Assembly (NCBI GenBank): GCA_022575985.1
Contig: JAKSXM010000272.1
Span: forward strand, 26,057,501 to 26,121,500
Length of the DNA stretch: 64,000 nucleotides
From: Anagrus nilaparvatae
Lineage: Eukaryota; Arthropoda; Insecta; Hymenoptera; Mymaridae
Direction of reading: 5' to 3'
Shown here piece after piece: positions 24,987 to 38,145 of the stretch (its first letter is position 1; each line of letters begins with the position of its first letter). Both the position numbers and the translations under genes were made by a program. The notes beneath the pieces are model-generated. The model saw only the letters and a list, made by a program, of their open reading frames with translations. It was not told the origin of the DNA and ran no database searches.

Positions 24987-25056
24987 GCTCGAGCAGAGGA
25001 TCGAACGCGACTTTTCAACTTACTAGTCTTGAACTTTACCGCTAGACCACCGCGGC
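24987..25056 (-). pseudogene. tRNA-like sequence, degenerate
   Basis: On the minus strand the sequence has a box A (GGTCTAGCGGTAAAG) and a box B (CGTTCGATCC) at tRNA spacing, with a TTCAA/TTGAA anticodon-type stem between them and an oligo(T) run after it. The acceptor ends do not pair, the T stem has two mismatches and the anticodon-type loop is about 10 nt. It is therefore not a functional tRNA in this form. It may be a decayed tRNA gene or the head of a tRNA-derived SINE. Box A and B could still bind Pol III factors. Confidence 0.55.
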
Positions 25057-25379
25057 TTCGTTATTTAAGGTTCATTATTCTTGTATAAGTACAAAAAATT
25101 ATTTTTTATTTATACCAAGTAACATAAATAAATACATTAATTTTTTTTGTATTCAAATACTGAAAATTAAATGAAATGAAATTTTAAAAATACTATATTT
25201 CATTTTTTTATTACAATTTTTTCTTATTTCCTATTAAAGCCGTAAATATATATTTTAAAAAACATTATGGAAATATTTCTGACAATTATTAAAACTTATT
25301 CATTATTTATAAAAATTTCAAGTAACTCTTTCAGAAAAATAAACGACAAATTACCTAATAATAGTTTTTCATTCCTACC

Positions 25380-27012
25380 GGACAACTATTAAGATTAAAT
25401 TTCCAGAAGTGAAATCAAAAACTAAAGTACTTAGAAAAATAATTTTTATTTACACTTCTTATAGTTAACAATTAGAAATATTCCTGAAAGTTACAAGTAA
25501 AAATCTTATTTAGAAAAAAAGTTATGAAGAGTTAAAGTTAAATTCCATTTCAGCGGGGCAACTATTTTTGAGATTAAAAGTCCAGAAGTGAAAACAAAAA
25601 CTAAAATACTTAGAAAAATAATTTCTATTTACACTTCTTATAGTTAACAATTAGAATTATTCCTGAAAGTTACAAGTAAAAATCTTATGTAGAAAAAAAG
25701 TTATGAAGAGTTAAAGTTAAATTCCATTTCAGCGGGGCAACAATTTTTGAGATTAAAAGTCCAGAAGTGAAAACCAAAACTAAAATACTTAGTAAAATAA
25801 TTTTTATTTACACTTCTTATAGTTAACAATTAGAAATATTCCTGAAAGTTACAAGTAAAAATCTTATTTAGAAAAAAAGTTATGAAGAGTTAAAGTTAAA
25901 TTCCATTTCAGCGGGGCAACTATTTTTGAGATTAAAAGTCCAGAAGTGAAAACAAAAACTAAAATACTTAGAAAAATAATTTCTATTTACACTTCTTATA
26001 GTTAACAATTAGAATTATTCCTGAAAGTTACAAGTAAAAATCTTATGTAGAAAAAAAGTTATGAAGAGTTAAAGTTAAATTCCATTTCAGCGGGGCAACA
26101 ATTTTTGAGATTAAAAGTCCAGAAGTGAAATCAAAAACTAAAATACTTAGAAAATTAATTTTTATTTACTCTTTTAATAGCCAACAATTAGAACTATTTC
26201 TGAAAATGTCAAGTCTTTATCTCAACTGGAAAAAAAAATTCCTTGTTTAGTGTATCTTTGAAATTCAATTTTTTATTTACCGAGGAAAACTTGAAAAATG
26301 AAAGATTTTAAACTATATAGAAATAATTTTTATTCTAGTTGAGAGGAAGACTTATAATTTTCAGAAATAGTTCTAATTGTTGGCTATAAAAAGAATAAAT
26401 ACAAATCATTTTTCTAAGTATTTTAGTTTTTGATTTCACTTCTGGATATTTAATCTCAAAAATAGTTGTCCGTTAGCAATGAAATTTAACTTTAACTATT
26501 CATAATTTTTTTTCTATATAATATTTTGACTTGTACTTTCAGAAATAGTTCTAATTGTTAACTATAAGAAGCGTAAATAAAAATAATTTTTCTAAGTATT
26601 TTAGTTTTTGATTTCACTTCTAGATATTTAATCTCAAAAATTGTTGTCCGTTAGCAATGAAATTTAACTTTAACTCTTCATAACTTTTTTTCTAAATAAG
26701 ATTTTTACTTGTAACTTTCAGGAATAATTCTAATTGTTGACTATAAGAATTGTAAATAAAAATTATTTTTCTAAGTATTTTAGTTTTTCATTTCACTTCT
26801 GGACTTTTAATCTCAAAAATAGTTGCCCTGCTGGAATGAAATTTAACTTTAACTCTTCATAACTTTTTTTCTAAATAAGATTTTTACTTGTAACTTTCAG
26901 GAATAATTCTAATTGTTGACTATAAGAAGTGTAAATAAAAGTTATTTTTCTAAGTACTTTAGTTTTTGATTTCACTTCTAAAAATTTAATCTCAAAAATA
27001 GCTATCCGCAGA
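25380..27012. repeat. Inverted array of 179-bp satellite units
   Basis: Five direct units begin at CCAGAAGTG near 25403, 25582, 25761, 25940 and 26119 (period 179). From about 26300 to 27012, four units run in the opposite orientation (CACTTCT near 26437, 26616, 26795 and 26974). Within the direct half, alternate units share diagnostic variants (AAATATTCCTG with CTTATTTAG, AATTATTCCTG with CTTATGTAG), so the array was amplified as 358-bp dimers. The two halves together form one giant hairpin centred near 26.2 kb. Units are A/T-rich and non-coding. Confidence 0.9.
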
Positions 27013-27549
27013 GATGAAATTTTACTCTAAAGATTTTAATTTAAAACTTTTTAAAAAAATGAATAATTTAATTTTAATGATTTAAATTATGGATATTTGA
27101 TTATTTTTCTTTAAAAATATACCTTTTGTACCATTTTTTTTTTTTAATTTAAAAATTTTTAATTTAGATTAGAAAAAAATTTTAATTATTGTAAATTAAA
27201 TAAATAAATATTATAATAATTTTTTTTAATTGTAATTTTCTAGCTCAAATTAATTCAAATAAATTTTTTTTGATATTAGATAATATGACTCAACGCTAAT
27301 AAATTTGTCCTGATATAGTTGTATTATGTTCTCACCCATATAAAAGTAAGAGTCAATCTCAGCAGATATGGTTTGGTGATTACATTTTTTTTCAGATATA
27401 CCCAGATCGTGCCAAAATCCAGTTTAGTACATACTACAACGTATCACCCCATACTTGCTCAGTTTTGCCTTAATTAACTTATGCTTGATCTGATCACATT
27501 TTAAATCTATTTAGATCTGGGCAAATCATTTTTATAATTCCCCGGGTAT

Positions 27550-29613
27550 CCAAAGATTATGTCCTTATATAGACTTTTCCCAGAATTAAACTTTTCTTCT
27601 TCTAAATTATATAGTTTTTTGACAATAAACAAATTTTTTGTATATTTTTATTTTAAGAGATTCAACAAATTCATTCGATTCAAATGTTAATAATTAACTG
27701 ATAAAATAGAGGTAAAAAAATGAAAAAAACACAATTAATTTCTGTTTTTAAACATATTTTATAATTATAGTATATGGCGTAAGAAATATTTATACAATTC
27801 AATAATATTGTATCGGTAAATAAGAGACAAAAAATATCAGCGTAATAAATGTTTTTTTAATTTTATAACACACTTTCTCAGCTGATATTTTTTCTCGTAC
27901 TCAATATTTTACAATTTTATTACAAAAAAAAAATTAATATAATGTCTACCTTATAAATTTAAATCTCAGAATAATAATTTATTTACAACTCATATTTTCA
28001 AAATTGACTTAAATGAAAAATAATTTTTTATATCATTTATTTTAAAAATTAATAACTATAAAAATTTTGTTATTAATTTGAAAAAAAAAGATAATCGCAT
28101 ATAGAATATTACAAACTCTCTCAATAATTTTTAATTATCATACATAATTATATTTAACTAAATTAATTATTTTTCTTAAGTATTATTATATTTACAATGC
28201 TTAATCTTAGTTTTTTAAAAAAATTCATTTATGCAAAAGAACGTAAGAAAATTTTTAATTTACGAAAGTAAATGAATTTTTTACATTAATTATACTAATA
28301 AATTTGTTTTTCTATTTCATAATAGTTTTTTTTTTTATAATATATTTCAATTTCCAATAATTGAGCGACGAAATTTTAAACATTCAGATTTTTAAAAAAA
28401 ACCAAAGTTCAGTAAATACAAATTCATTTAAAATTGACTAGTACATAATTTAGTGGAAACGTATCAAATCTTAATCATCGAAATGAGTTCAAATTTGTAA
28501 TAATTTATTCATTTAAGATTTTTTTAAAATTAATGTAAAAAAATTGATGCTTATCATGTTTATACTGTATTTATGAAAAATTCCCCCTGACAAAATATTC
28601 TGAAAAAAATTATTATCTAAATTTTCTTAAAAAAACTTATTTAACGAGTTAATATATTATACTCACTAAAAATATTATTCAGAATAATCCAAAGTAACTT
28701 GACAATAATAAATACAAATAGATAGTATCAAAAACTCGAAGTTTATTACGAAAAAATGAATTTTTTAAAATGATATTTTTAATTTGGACCACTTTTATTG
28801 AGAAAAACACTGAAAATCTATTTTCAGTTATCAGACTTATCCTTCATAACACCATCTGAGCAGTTTCTGTATATTAAATAATACCGATAATTTTAATAAT
28901 ACAATTGATTTTTATTTGGATTAATATTTCAAAAAAAAAAACAATCAAGCATATTAAATTGTTACTGAAAACTTAGTTAATGTTGGAAATTGTTAATTTA
29001 AAAAATAATTAGGTATTTCATTTACGTATAAGATATTATATCCAAATCACAAAAAGAAACAAAAATAAATTCCATTTTCTTCAAATAAAAATAAGTCACA
29101 AAAAATTACAATTTTAATTTTAGCTGTTTCTAATTTTCTAAAATCAAAGATTTTGAAATTAACAACGTAAATTTATCATCAAATATAAATTTTTAAATAA
29201 TTTTTTTTCCCTGGGAAAATAATATGTAAAATATAATTATTTGTTTATACCTTTTAGCCAAAATAATTAATAGTTAATTTTAATAATACAATAAACTTAA
29301 TTTCATTAAGTCAATTATTTTTAAATATGTAAAAAAATGAAAAATAGCATAGGTAGAAGCATTACTTTTTAAAAAAGATTTTTAATTTAATGAAAATTTT
29401 TAATTTTGTTTATGAGTTTAAGCTTATGAGTTAAACTTTTATAAGCTTCTCAGGAAAATTTTTTAAAGTTTTTTACTTTTATGCTTAAATTAAATATTAT
29501 ACAACTGGGTAAAAATATCATTAGTTTTGTTAACAAAAAAAATTCTATTCTAAATATATATTAGAAATTTTTTAAGCAAAAAAAAAATAAAAGCGATTAT
29601 TTTGTTCGTTAAA
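27550..29613. other. 2.1 kb intergenic, no gene seen
   Basis: AT-rich sequence downstream of the convergent histone and ECT2 genes. I see no open frame with coding character, no RNA gene and no clear repeat boundary. Confidence 0.5.
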
Positions 29614-32600
29614 TTATAACCTTCTTAGAGAAGATATACTTAAAGTACTGCATTTAGCCTTACGAGTTGGCTGTACCGATAAAGGAGCTACAAGAACTTC
29701 ATCTCTAGTTGGTGAATTTGAACCATTATTTCCAAGTTCCTAAAATGAGATCATGAATTTTTATAATATTATTAATTGATAAAACATCTAAAATAAATTT
29801 ATGATACAAATGAAGACAAAAAAGAGAAAGTTAGTAAAAAGTAAAAAAAGTTCAATGTGCAAAAGAAATAATGAATTTTTTTTATTTCTGAAAATATAAT
29901 ATTAAGTATTACTTTTAAAAAGAAATACACTATCTTTTAGTTTTTATATAAATAGTATATACAAAATTTAATTAATTTATAATTAAAAAAATAATAATTA
30001 AAATATTTGATTTCTTACAAAAGAAAATAAAAAATTATTCTTTTTTTTTTAATTTTAATGTTTACTTTTTGTTTATTTTATATGATCTAATATATCATCA
30101 GCCTACTTTAATTTTGTGTGATAAATAAAAAATTACTATTTATTTTAGAAATAATCAGAAAAATTATTTTGCTTCACCATCAAAAGTAAATTGAACTTTT
30201 TCCAAAAAAAATATTGCGAAAAATTTCGACTTCTGTTCTGGTGAAATCACAATATTGAAATAGGAGAATGATATACTTCACAAATTAAAAAAAAAAGTAA
30301 ATAAAAATATATTAGAATTTATTAAATTCAACAAACTTGTTTTTCAAAAAAAATATTAATTAAATTGATTTTTAGCAAAAATTAAACACCATTTTATGGT
30401 TTTTGAAAGAAAAAGGTATAATATTATAGATTTTAAGTAGTAAGAGTTACAGAAAGTAGATATAAATTAATGCATAAAAACTACAAAAAAATTTTTTTAA
30501 TTTAATATTTTTAATATTAACTAATAAAAAAAAACTTAGTGATTTCTAAAAATTATTAGAAATTTTTTATTAATATTCTGTAATTACTCAAGTCAAAATT
30601 TAAAGTAATTTTTCTTCGTTAATTCTAAATAATATATTAATTTTTAAATTAATATTAAAGCAATTTTTATTGATTAACTAGAATAACGAAAAAATCTGTT
30701 GTTTTTATGCATCATAAATTAAATAGAAAATCTATAAAAAGAGTAATTGCATTTTAAATGCTGATTACGTAATAAATATTATGTATTACGCTAAAACAAA
30801 AATTAAAAAAAAAAATTTGATGAAACGCAAACTAAAAAAAATTCAAATTACTACATTATTACATGCAATAATTTTGATTAAAAATATTAACTAACGTTAA
30901 TATTGTTACAGCTTGCCAGTCTCATTTGTGCAAGTTGTCTACTTGCTGGTGTTAAACTTGTTGTGGACCCAAAAGGTGACATCATTGTTGACATTGCTCT
31001 TTTTAATTTACTTGGAGTTTTATTAAAACTGAATGCTCGACCAACTTTCATTCTTGTTCTTGATGCAAATCTGAAAAAAAAATTTATTTTTATTTTAAGG
31101 TTTTTTAACTTTTTATAAGTAATTCTAACACAAAAACCAAGCACAAGATTTTTAGTTAAAACAAAAATTTTTAAGCTAATTTTTTATTGCATAATAATTA
31201 ATAAAATAATTCAAACAATAAATTAATAAAAACTTAAATATGTTGTGGATTAATGGAATGAAATTATTTTACAGACTGATTAATTTTGTTATTATTTTAC
31301 AAATGAAACTATTGCTTTTTTAAAAATTATTTCTTGATACTTTTTTTTTTTTATTGATTTTTAACAAAACATTATTTTACACAAAAAAACTAATCAATTA
31401 CTTTAAATGTTAAAAAATCAATAAATTAAATCCTCGCTTTTCAAAAAAGCATACCACTACCAATGAAATATGTTGTGTATGTTTTTTTTTTTGTGAAACA
31501 AAAAAATAAATGAAAACTTAAACAAAAGCCAATAAAAAGAAAAGTGTAAATTAGTAGTTTTTTTTCTTATTAAACTAACGGTAGTGGTATATGTAAAGTA
31601 TTTTCACACATGCTATTGAGTAGGAAGACATACGGGTCCATATATTCCAGGTAAAAATTATGAAAAAGACTCCTGCAACCATAAATACAAATTTTTTTCC
31701 GTATTAAAAAAAAACTTATCTATCGTGCATTTTGTGCAATACATTTAATTAAATTTCACATAAAACATTATCTATTAAAATGGAACATTTTCATATTGAA
31801 ATTTGTAAATATATTAGACGGCCCTGTGCATCAAAGACATTTAAGCTTCTTTTTATTTCTAATTATTTGAGAATCTTAAATTAAAAAAGGTAATTATGGC
31901 CATCCTGGAATGTTAACTGCTATTTAAATTTTAAATATTATGTTTAAATAATTACTTGTTAAATTATTAAAATTAAAATTAAATTGAATTAAATTAAAAA
32001 TATCAATTTAATTTTTTTATTTATTTACATTTACTTCTGAAATATTTGCAAAAATATCTGTTTTTATAATATATATTCAGTAAATTAAAAAATAAAAAAG
32101 AAATTCAGAATCAATATCTAAACTATTATCTATTTTGAAAAGAAAATTATCCATTTAAAAAATATTTATTTTTTATAGCTTCTATAAACTAAAAGGCACT
32201 GGTTTCACAAAAATTTTCCTCAAAAATGCAATTAAAAATAAGTTCTTATACCGATTTTCAATAGCAAACGTTTAATTCTCAATAGGTTTTGTGATTTTTC
32301 CCAAATAGCTTATGTAATTAAATGAAAATCTTAATTTTTACTCAAATTCCTTGCAAGTTTTTGTCTTAAAAAAACTAATGTAAAAATGGTAAGATATTTT
32401 AAACACTGTTTGCGATTCTGTTAAATTGTAATTTTTGGGTTTCAAATATAAAATAAGAAAGCCAAGAATATGATCTTAGAAGCTAAAAAGTAAAACTTAT
32501 TTTTAGATACACTTAAAAGAAAAAATATTTACAAATCTAGATGTCTTTCAACATAGACATTGCTTAAAAATATGTATCACAGAGTCCTTCATAATAATAA

Positions 32601-35114
32601 TATTAAAGTAATTAAAATAATCCAAAACACTTACTTAAATGCTTTACTTAAAGTTCCTAATGCTACATCACTTGTGTCGATTTCAAGCTGTTGGGATCCA
32701 AGGCTTATTAAGAATGTATCCTATAAAAAAATTTATTTTTTATATTTTATTTGCCACAACTTAACTATTATTTATCATATTAATAAATTACCGCATCAGC
32801 TTTGCAAACAGTATTTGCCATTTGCCTGCAAAGTGTTCTTAAATAATTTGATTTGTTAACTTCTTCATCATTTATAGTAAATGAAAATAGTTTTTCTTTT
32901 AATTCTTGATTACTTCGCACCATTAAAGCAAATACTTTTTGACAATCTAAGTTTTAAAAAACAAAACACGACAAAAAATTAATTTTATTATCAAAATTTC
33001 TAGTTAACAATAGTAATTTTTATACTAACCATCAGTTTCATGAATATCGACGACCTTTTTTATAGTACTTAAAGATAACAATCTTATATGCTTATAAGGT
33101 TTTGTTTGATGACTCATTTTTACAGTATGAAGTCCATTAACTGTATTTGGACTTTTAACAGAATTAAAAGCTTTCGATCGCTTTTTACAGATCTCAAGTG
33201 TATCGGTAAACAAAAAAAGAACTAAATGATCACCTCTACCACTAAGTCCCTCGCTTAATTCTATTACATCACATTTACAAATAAAAGATCTATGTGATGA
33301 TACTAAATGTGGCGGACAATTATCGATTTCATTAAATATATCAAACATAACTAGCTGTCCTTCTGTTTTTCGTTTATCTTCATTGATGTATGTCATTACT
33401 TCCTTAATGCTGTTTAATGACATTTCTAAAGCACTGTGGTCAGGATTACTTTTACTGGTGTGTTTTAAAATATCTAAGCAAAAACATCTTATTAGTAAAA
33501 AGCAAAAATAATTTTTTAGAAGGAAGTATTTTTTATATTTCACTTTTTAAAAATTTACCATTTAGTAATAAACTAATACTAGGAAGACGTTGCACTGGTT
33601 TTATAAGTAATTCTTTCAAACTTTGTCTACCACATTCAGGCTTTGTTTGGCAAATTTTCAAAAAAGCATGAAAACGTGGTTTGTTTTGATCACATTGATC
33701 CAACATTTCTTTAGTATTTTCAAAAAAATTTACATAAGGAGGATAAGCTTTTACTAAATCAGAAGAGTATTTAAGAAAAATGTTTCCAACACTTGTATCT
33801 TCTGTCCAACGAGCTGCACAATATTTTAATTCTTCTAACATTTTTTTATGAACTTCATAAATGGGTGGAAAATTACCAAATATTATTTTAGCTTCAGTAC
33901 TATTTAATAATTCTCCATTTGTTTCTATTAAATCTTCTAGAGGTGACTTAAATAACTAAAGATAAAAACGATTTAATTAATATAAGAATGTTGAAATTTA
34001 CTGTTTTTAAGTTAAATAAATGTAATACTTACAGTCATGATAGTACTAAGAATACCGACGTAATTAGATTCTGTCTGAACAAGTTCTAAAAAGACTTGAT
34101 GTCTAGGTGAAAGATTCTTTCTTATTGTATCAGTACTGACAGATTCTACCTCTGGAATATCTGTGATTTATTAAAAATGATACATAAAAAAAATTATTTC
34201 CCCCATCTTAAATGGTCATGAATTATTTTCAGGATAAACTTTTTATGTTAGTTCAATAATTATTAAAAAATAAGAAGTTTAATTATTTATGTATTTCAAA
34301 GAAATCATGCATAGGACAATATTTAAATAAAGATTTTTTTTTAGTATCCAAAACCATTAAAGAAGGAAGTGTTTTCAGGAAATTATTTTTTATAGAAAAA
34401 ATTATTTATTGAAATAAATTAAAAAATTAATCTACGAACCATCTAATAAATGTTTGTCAGGACTCGCTGTACTATCTAGAAAACTACCGCTAACACTTAA
34501 ATGACCAGCATCACTAACACTTGAACGTCTTTTATGAAGGGCAGGAGAATCAGCACCATTTTGTACTAAACTAAACGTTTCTGCAAGTCTCTTACGTTTT
34601 CTTCTAGCTGATGCTGTTGTTGGTGTTGCTACTTGTTGGCTTTCTCTTCTTGGAGATGTAACTGACTCCAAGTACTAATTAGTAATTTAAAATTTAAATT
34701 AATAAATACTTATAATATTTTTAAGGAAAAATTTAATCTTACATCTTCAAATAAATATTCTTTTTCATCTGCAGCTCCTTCATTTTGTACAGACGTCCAA
34801 AACCATTCTGCTTTAACCATATGAGCTCTCGCTGATGCAAGATCTGGTAGTGCATTAACATTTGATTCATCCACAACCTACACAATATTTTATTGTTCTT
34901 TATTTTATGCGAAAAAATAAATTTTTTATAAGGACATCACATAATGTATTTAAATAAATTGCTGGTTAATAACATAATTATGTTATGAATGATTTTTTAG
35001 TGTTATGTGATATAGCTTATTTTTCCCTTAACCTGGCCCAAATAATCAAAATTATTTATTCAAATTAAATGTTAATTTTTTGTTATTTCATTGACTTTAA
35101 CTACTTAATCCAAT

Positions 35115-35145
<31 letters not shown>

Positions 35146-37874
35146 CAAAAAAAATTTTCCTTCCATCCTACTTGAACTTCTAGGTTTTGAAGAGGCATTA
35201 AATTGAATTGGGATCGATGCAGTTGGATTATTATGGTTTGGAGTTATGATAGTACTTGTTGCTTTTTTGTCTGAAAGTCTTGCCATCTTTGCAGGTACAG
35301 GTAAAGGACTACTAGGCAAAGGAGTATATTTTGGACTGGATAACTCAAATTCAGGATCTTGCTGTTCTTTTCTTGTAGGATCAACTGTCATATACTGTTT
35401 AAAATTTAAAGGTAAAATTTCACTCAGTTTTGATAAAAAAGCGGAGCTTTTTTTTATGGCTTTAGAAATTGTAGTATTATTATTTTTAGAATTTTTTACT
35501 AACGGTATTGTAACAGTTACTGATTTTGTTGAATTACTATTACTTAAGTTTTGATAAATATTTAATTTTTTTGATAAATTTGAATTTGAATTTATTTTAG
35601 AGTATTTATTGTAAGAATAATCAAAATTAATTAATTTAGATAAAGAATTACAAGATTTAGATTTACGCCATTTAATACATCGCTTAGGTGTAAGTGCTTT
35701 TTTTTTTGTTAATGATTTTATATTTTTAAGAAGAGGAATTGTTTCTAAATCATTATCATAGATATTATTCATGCTTCCATAATATTCAGAAAATATTTCT
35801 GAAGTTTGCTTTGCAGCGTTAACATCGCTACTGTTGTCATAAAAATTTAATGAAGCAAATACTGCCGAATCAGTATCTATATTAATTATTTCCTCAGGAA
35901 AATAAGTAGAAAAATTTTCAAAGTAATCAAAGTCATTATAATGTTCTGAAAAATCAAAAATAAATTTTGAATCAATTGAAGGACTAGGACTACTATTATC
36001 ATCGGAAGAATCCATGAAAATACCTGAGTCATTATTAAAATTTAAAGGCGAACAAATTGATAAATAATCTTTACTATCATTAGAATTTTTAGAATCAATA
36101 TTCTCATCTATTTTATTTATATCGATATTCAAAAAATCATCCGAATCAAAATTAAACTTAGATTTAGGAAAATAAATATCATTGGATGAATTATAAAAAT
36201 TAAAATTATAAGGAGGTAAGGATGATAAAATATCAAAGTTAAAATCAATATGATCAAGGGACTTATTAAAAAAAGAAGAAGGTAGAAGCATAGCACTGTC
36301 ACATTTCTTAATCTGTTGTTTTTCCAAATCCTTCACCTATATAATGTGCAGTGATATAGCGGTAATTAATTTAAAAAAGCATAATTAATAAGCATAAAAA
36401 AGCAGTTAAATGAAGGAATTATTTTACTAAAAATTAATATGAAATTTAACAAATTAATTAAGTTGAATATTTACCACATGAGTACAATTTGGATCGCTTA
36501 TTTCTATTGCTTCTCCACCTTGCTGTTGTAATACTTCGCACATGTGTTTTTTCTCTTCTTCAGGAAAACCAAAAAAACAGACTTTAGCTCCAACGAAAGG
36601 TTTTAATTTGTAATTTGTAATCTATAAATGAATTATAGAATAAATAAATAGAATTATTTTAAATAAAAAAAATTTACTTACTAGATCTTCATTATTACTG
36701 AAACTTGAAATATCGTCTCTTGAATTCCATAAAGTATTTACCCAATTCATAGACATAATAGGTACTCTGAAGGTAACAGCATACCTATATTTTTCACCTC
36801 CACAACAATTAGCTATTAAATGTGTTACTTTTCTACCCATTTCTTTTCTAATGCTACCACCCATATGATGAATCATATTAATTAAATTAGTTAATTCATC
36901 CTTTTTCCTAAATCCAGTAAATACAATAACAGTTCCTAACATCGATTGAGTATACATGGGTCTACTAATACTTGGTAACGCTTCTTTCTTTTGCGCCAAC
37001 TGCAATAAAGCTGTTGGTCCCAGTACTCTGTGAGAACTTTTATGTAAAATGTCATATTCGGCACCTTCGAATTTTTTGAGTACAAAATAAGTACAATAAT
37101 TTGTATCATCGATATGTTCAACTCCTCTACTCGATTTAAGTACTGGTACACTGAACTGTTGAGCTGCTGCTCCTAATGTTGGATCTTCGCTAGCTTCTCC
37201 AACGAGACATATTCTCTTTTTTCGAGGTATAAGAATATCTAAATAAAATAAAAAAACAATTATGTTAAGATAACTAATTAAAAAATTATAATTATTTATT
37301 TCACCTTTAAAATTTTTTACTTTAATAAGTAATATAAACATTTAACCTATTTGAAAAATTTGCTAGCATTATAAATTTTTTTTTATATGTTTATTTTCTT
37401 TTTAAATAATAAAATCAACATTTTTTTAAAATTTTAATTAAGAGTTTTGTTTTACTCTTAAAAATTTTCTTTAAACCAAGAAAAAACGTTAAATATTTAA
37501 CGTTTATTTCAAATAAATTTATTAATTAATATGCTATGATAAATAGTTTAATTCCAAAAGCATGGTTTATAAGTAAGTATGTAAACAAATCTATAAATTT
37601 TTGAATATTATTTTGAAGGTCATAGGGGCTCTCTTTTGTAAATATAAATAGATACATTAAAATATATATTTGTTATCTTTTTCTAATACAGTAAGCATAA
37701 GCATAAATTATAAGATAATCTTTTGTTGAAAGATTTTTTATTGTATTTATTGTAAGCAAACAAATATATTTGATTAAATAATTAAAAAAATCACAAAAAA
37801 AACTTACTATCATTTTTGACTTTATCTTCTGTATTTACATCACTAATACTGTTATGAACAATTTGCTCTTCCAT
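29614..37874 (-). CDS. Ect2: ECT2/pebble, RhoGEF of cytokinesis, complete
   Basis: Coding exons (minus): 37874-37808, 37238-36682, 36621-36475, 34877-34743, 34674-34440, 34160-34033, 33955-33559, 33473-33030, 32946-32792, 32720-32635, 31070-30896 and 29739-29614. They join in frame to 883 residues, close to the length I recall for human ECT2. ECT2 activates RhoA at the cell equator after binding centralspindlin. Residues ~35-300 hold the BRCT repeats (GTVIVFTGFRKKDEL, GAKVCFFGFPEEEKK, AEWFWTSVQ). Residues ~320-380 are a basic nuclear signal region (ARRKRKRLAETF). Residues ~400-590 are the Dbl-homology GEF domain (ELVQTESNYVGIL, KPRFHAFLK, LIKPVQRLPSISLLLN). Residues ~600-735 are the PH domain. 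The tail has the conserved GRAFSFNKTP and ends SSLRRL. Domain order and spacing match the family. The exon 6 donor (GTTCGT) is weak. Introns are AT-rich. Confidence 0.95.
35055..35060 (-). terminator. Candidate internal poly(A) signal in ECT2
   Basis: AATAAA on the minus strand lies about 41 nt past the TAG that ends the extra ECT2 exon (35101-36336). It would allow that exon to be a 3' terminal exon. The hexamer is common by chance in such AT-rich sequence. Confidence 0.35.
35101..36336 (-). CDS. Ect2: Extra/alternative exon of ECT2 (S/N/D-rich, ~410 codons)
   Basis: The acceptor TTATATAG|GTGAAGG opens a 411-codon frame that continues in phase from exon 3 (ending CTHV). The normal family reading instead skips it to VVDESNVNALPD in the next exon. 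Its first ~215 residues are rich in D, N, S and F. The second half is basic and serine-rich (KKALTPKRCIKWRKSKSCN, SSPKYTPLPSSPLPVPAKMA), typical of a disordered phosphorylated region. It ends at TAG, with AATAAA about 41 nt later. Used as a terminal exon, it would give a protein with the first BRCT repeats plus a disordered tail and no GEF domain. Alternatively, a weak phase-0 donor (TTTTG|GTATTT, exon end 35146) would insert 397 residues into the second BRCT repeat. A frame this long in AT-rich DNA is unlikely by chance. Confidence 0.6.
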
Positions 37875-38145
37875 TTTTGCAAATTTTTATAAGCTTTTTA
37901 TTTCCACATTAATCTTATTAATTTATAATAACTTTTATCGTCTTTAACTCCTGCAAACAATAACAATTATAACCCATAATTAAATAAAATATAAATTATA
38001 AAATCAGTGCAAATAATATTTTTATAACCACTAATAATTTTTCGCGGTATTTTAAAATAAGGTTATAACAGATTTACTACTTTACCGATGAGATTTATTT
38101 TTTGTTGAGAAAAAGCGAGAGATGTGTTCTCATCGGTTTTGGAGT
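37875..38145 (-). promoter_or_regulatory. Probable ECT2 5' UTR exons and promoter side
   Basis: Upstream of the ATG, TTTGCAG|GAGTTAAAG (near 37953) looks like an acceptor for a 5' UTR exon. Further upstream, AAATCTCATCG|GTAAAG (near 38090) is a matching donor ending a small leader in a less AT-biased patch (CGATGAGAACACATCTCTCGC). Transcription would then begin near 38.1 kb. This is inferred from splice motifs only. Confidence 0.4.

Larger units (their letters stand above)
24821..27549. mobile_element. Composite inverted-repeat element, 2.7 kb
   Basis: ATACCCGGGGAAT at the left and ATTCCCCGGGTAT at the right form terminal inverted repeats. Subterminal matches follow on both sides: CCAGATCTGATGAA / AGATCTGGGC, TGATCAGAT / ATCTGATCA, and GATTTTGGCA / TGCCAAAATC. 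Between them lie a 40-nt A tract, a tRNA-like sequence and a large inverted satellite array. No transposase frame is present. The whole unit looks like a non-autonomous element that captured or generated a satellite, or a satellite locus with mobile ends. Confidence 0.6.

Noticed and set aside
35246..35554. 102-codon plus-strand frame inside the ECT2 extra exon
   Set aside because: Antisense shadow of a biased sense composition; no start context or domain.
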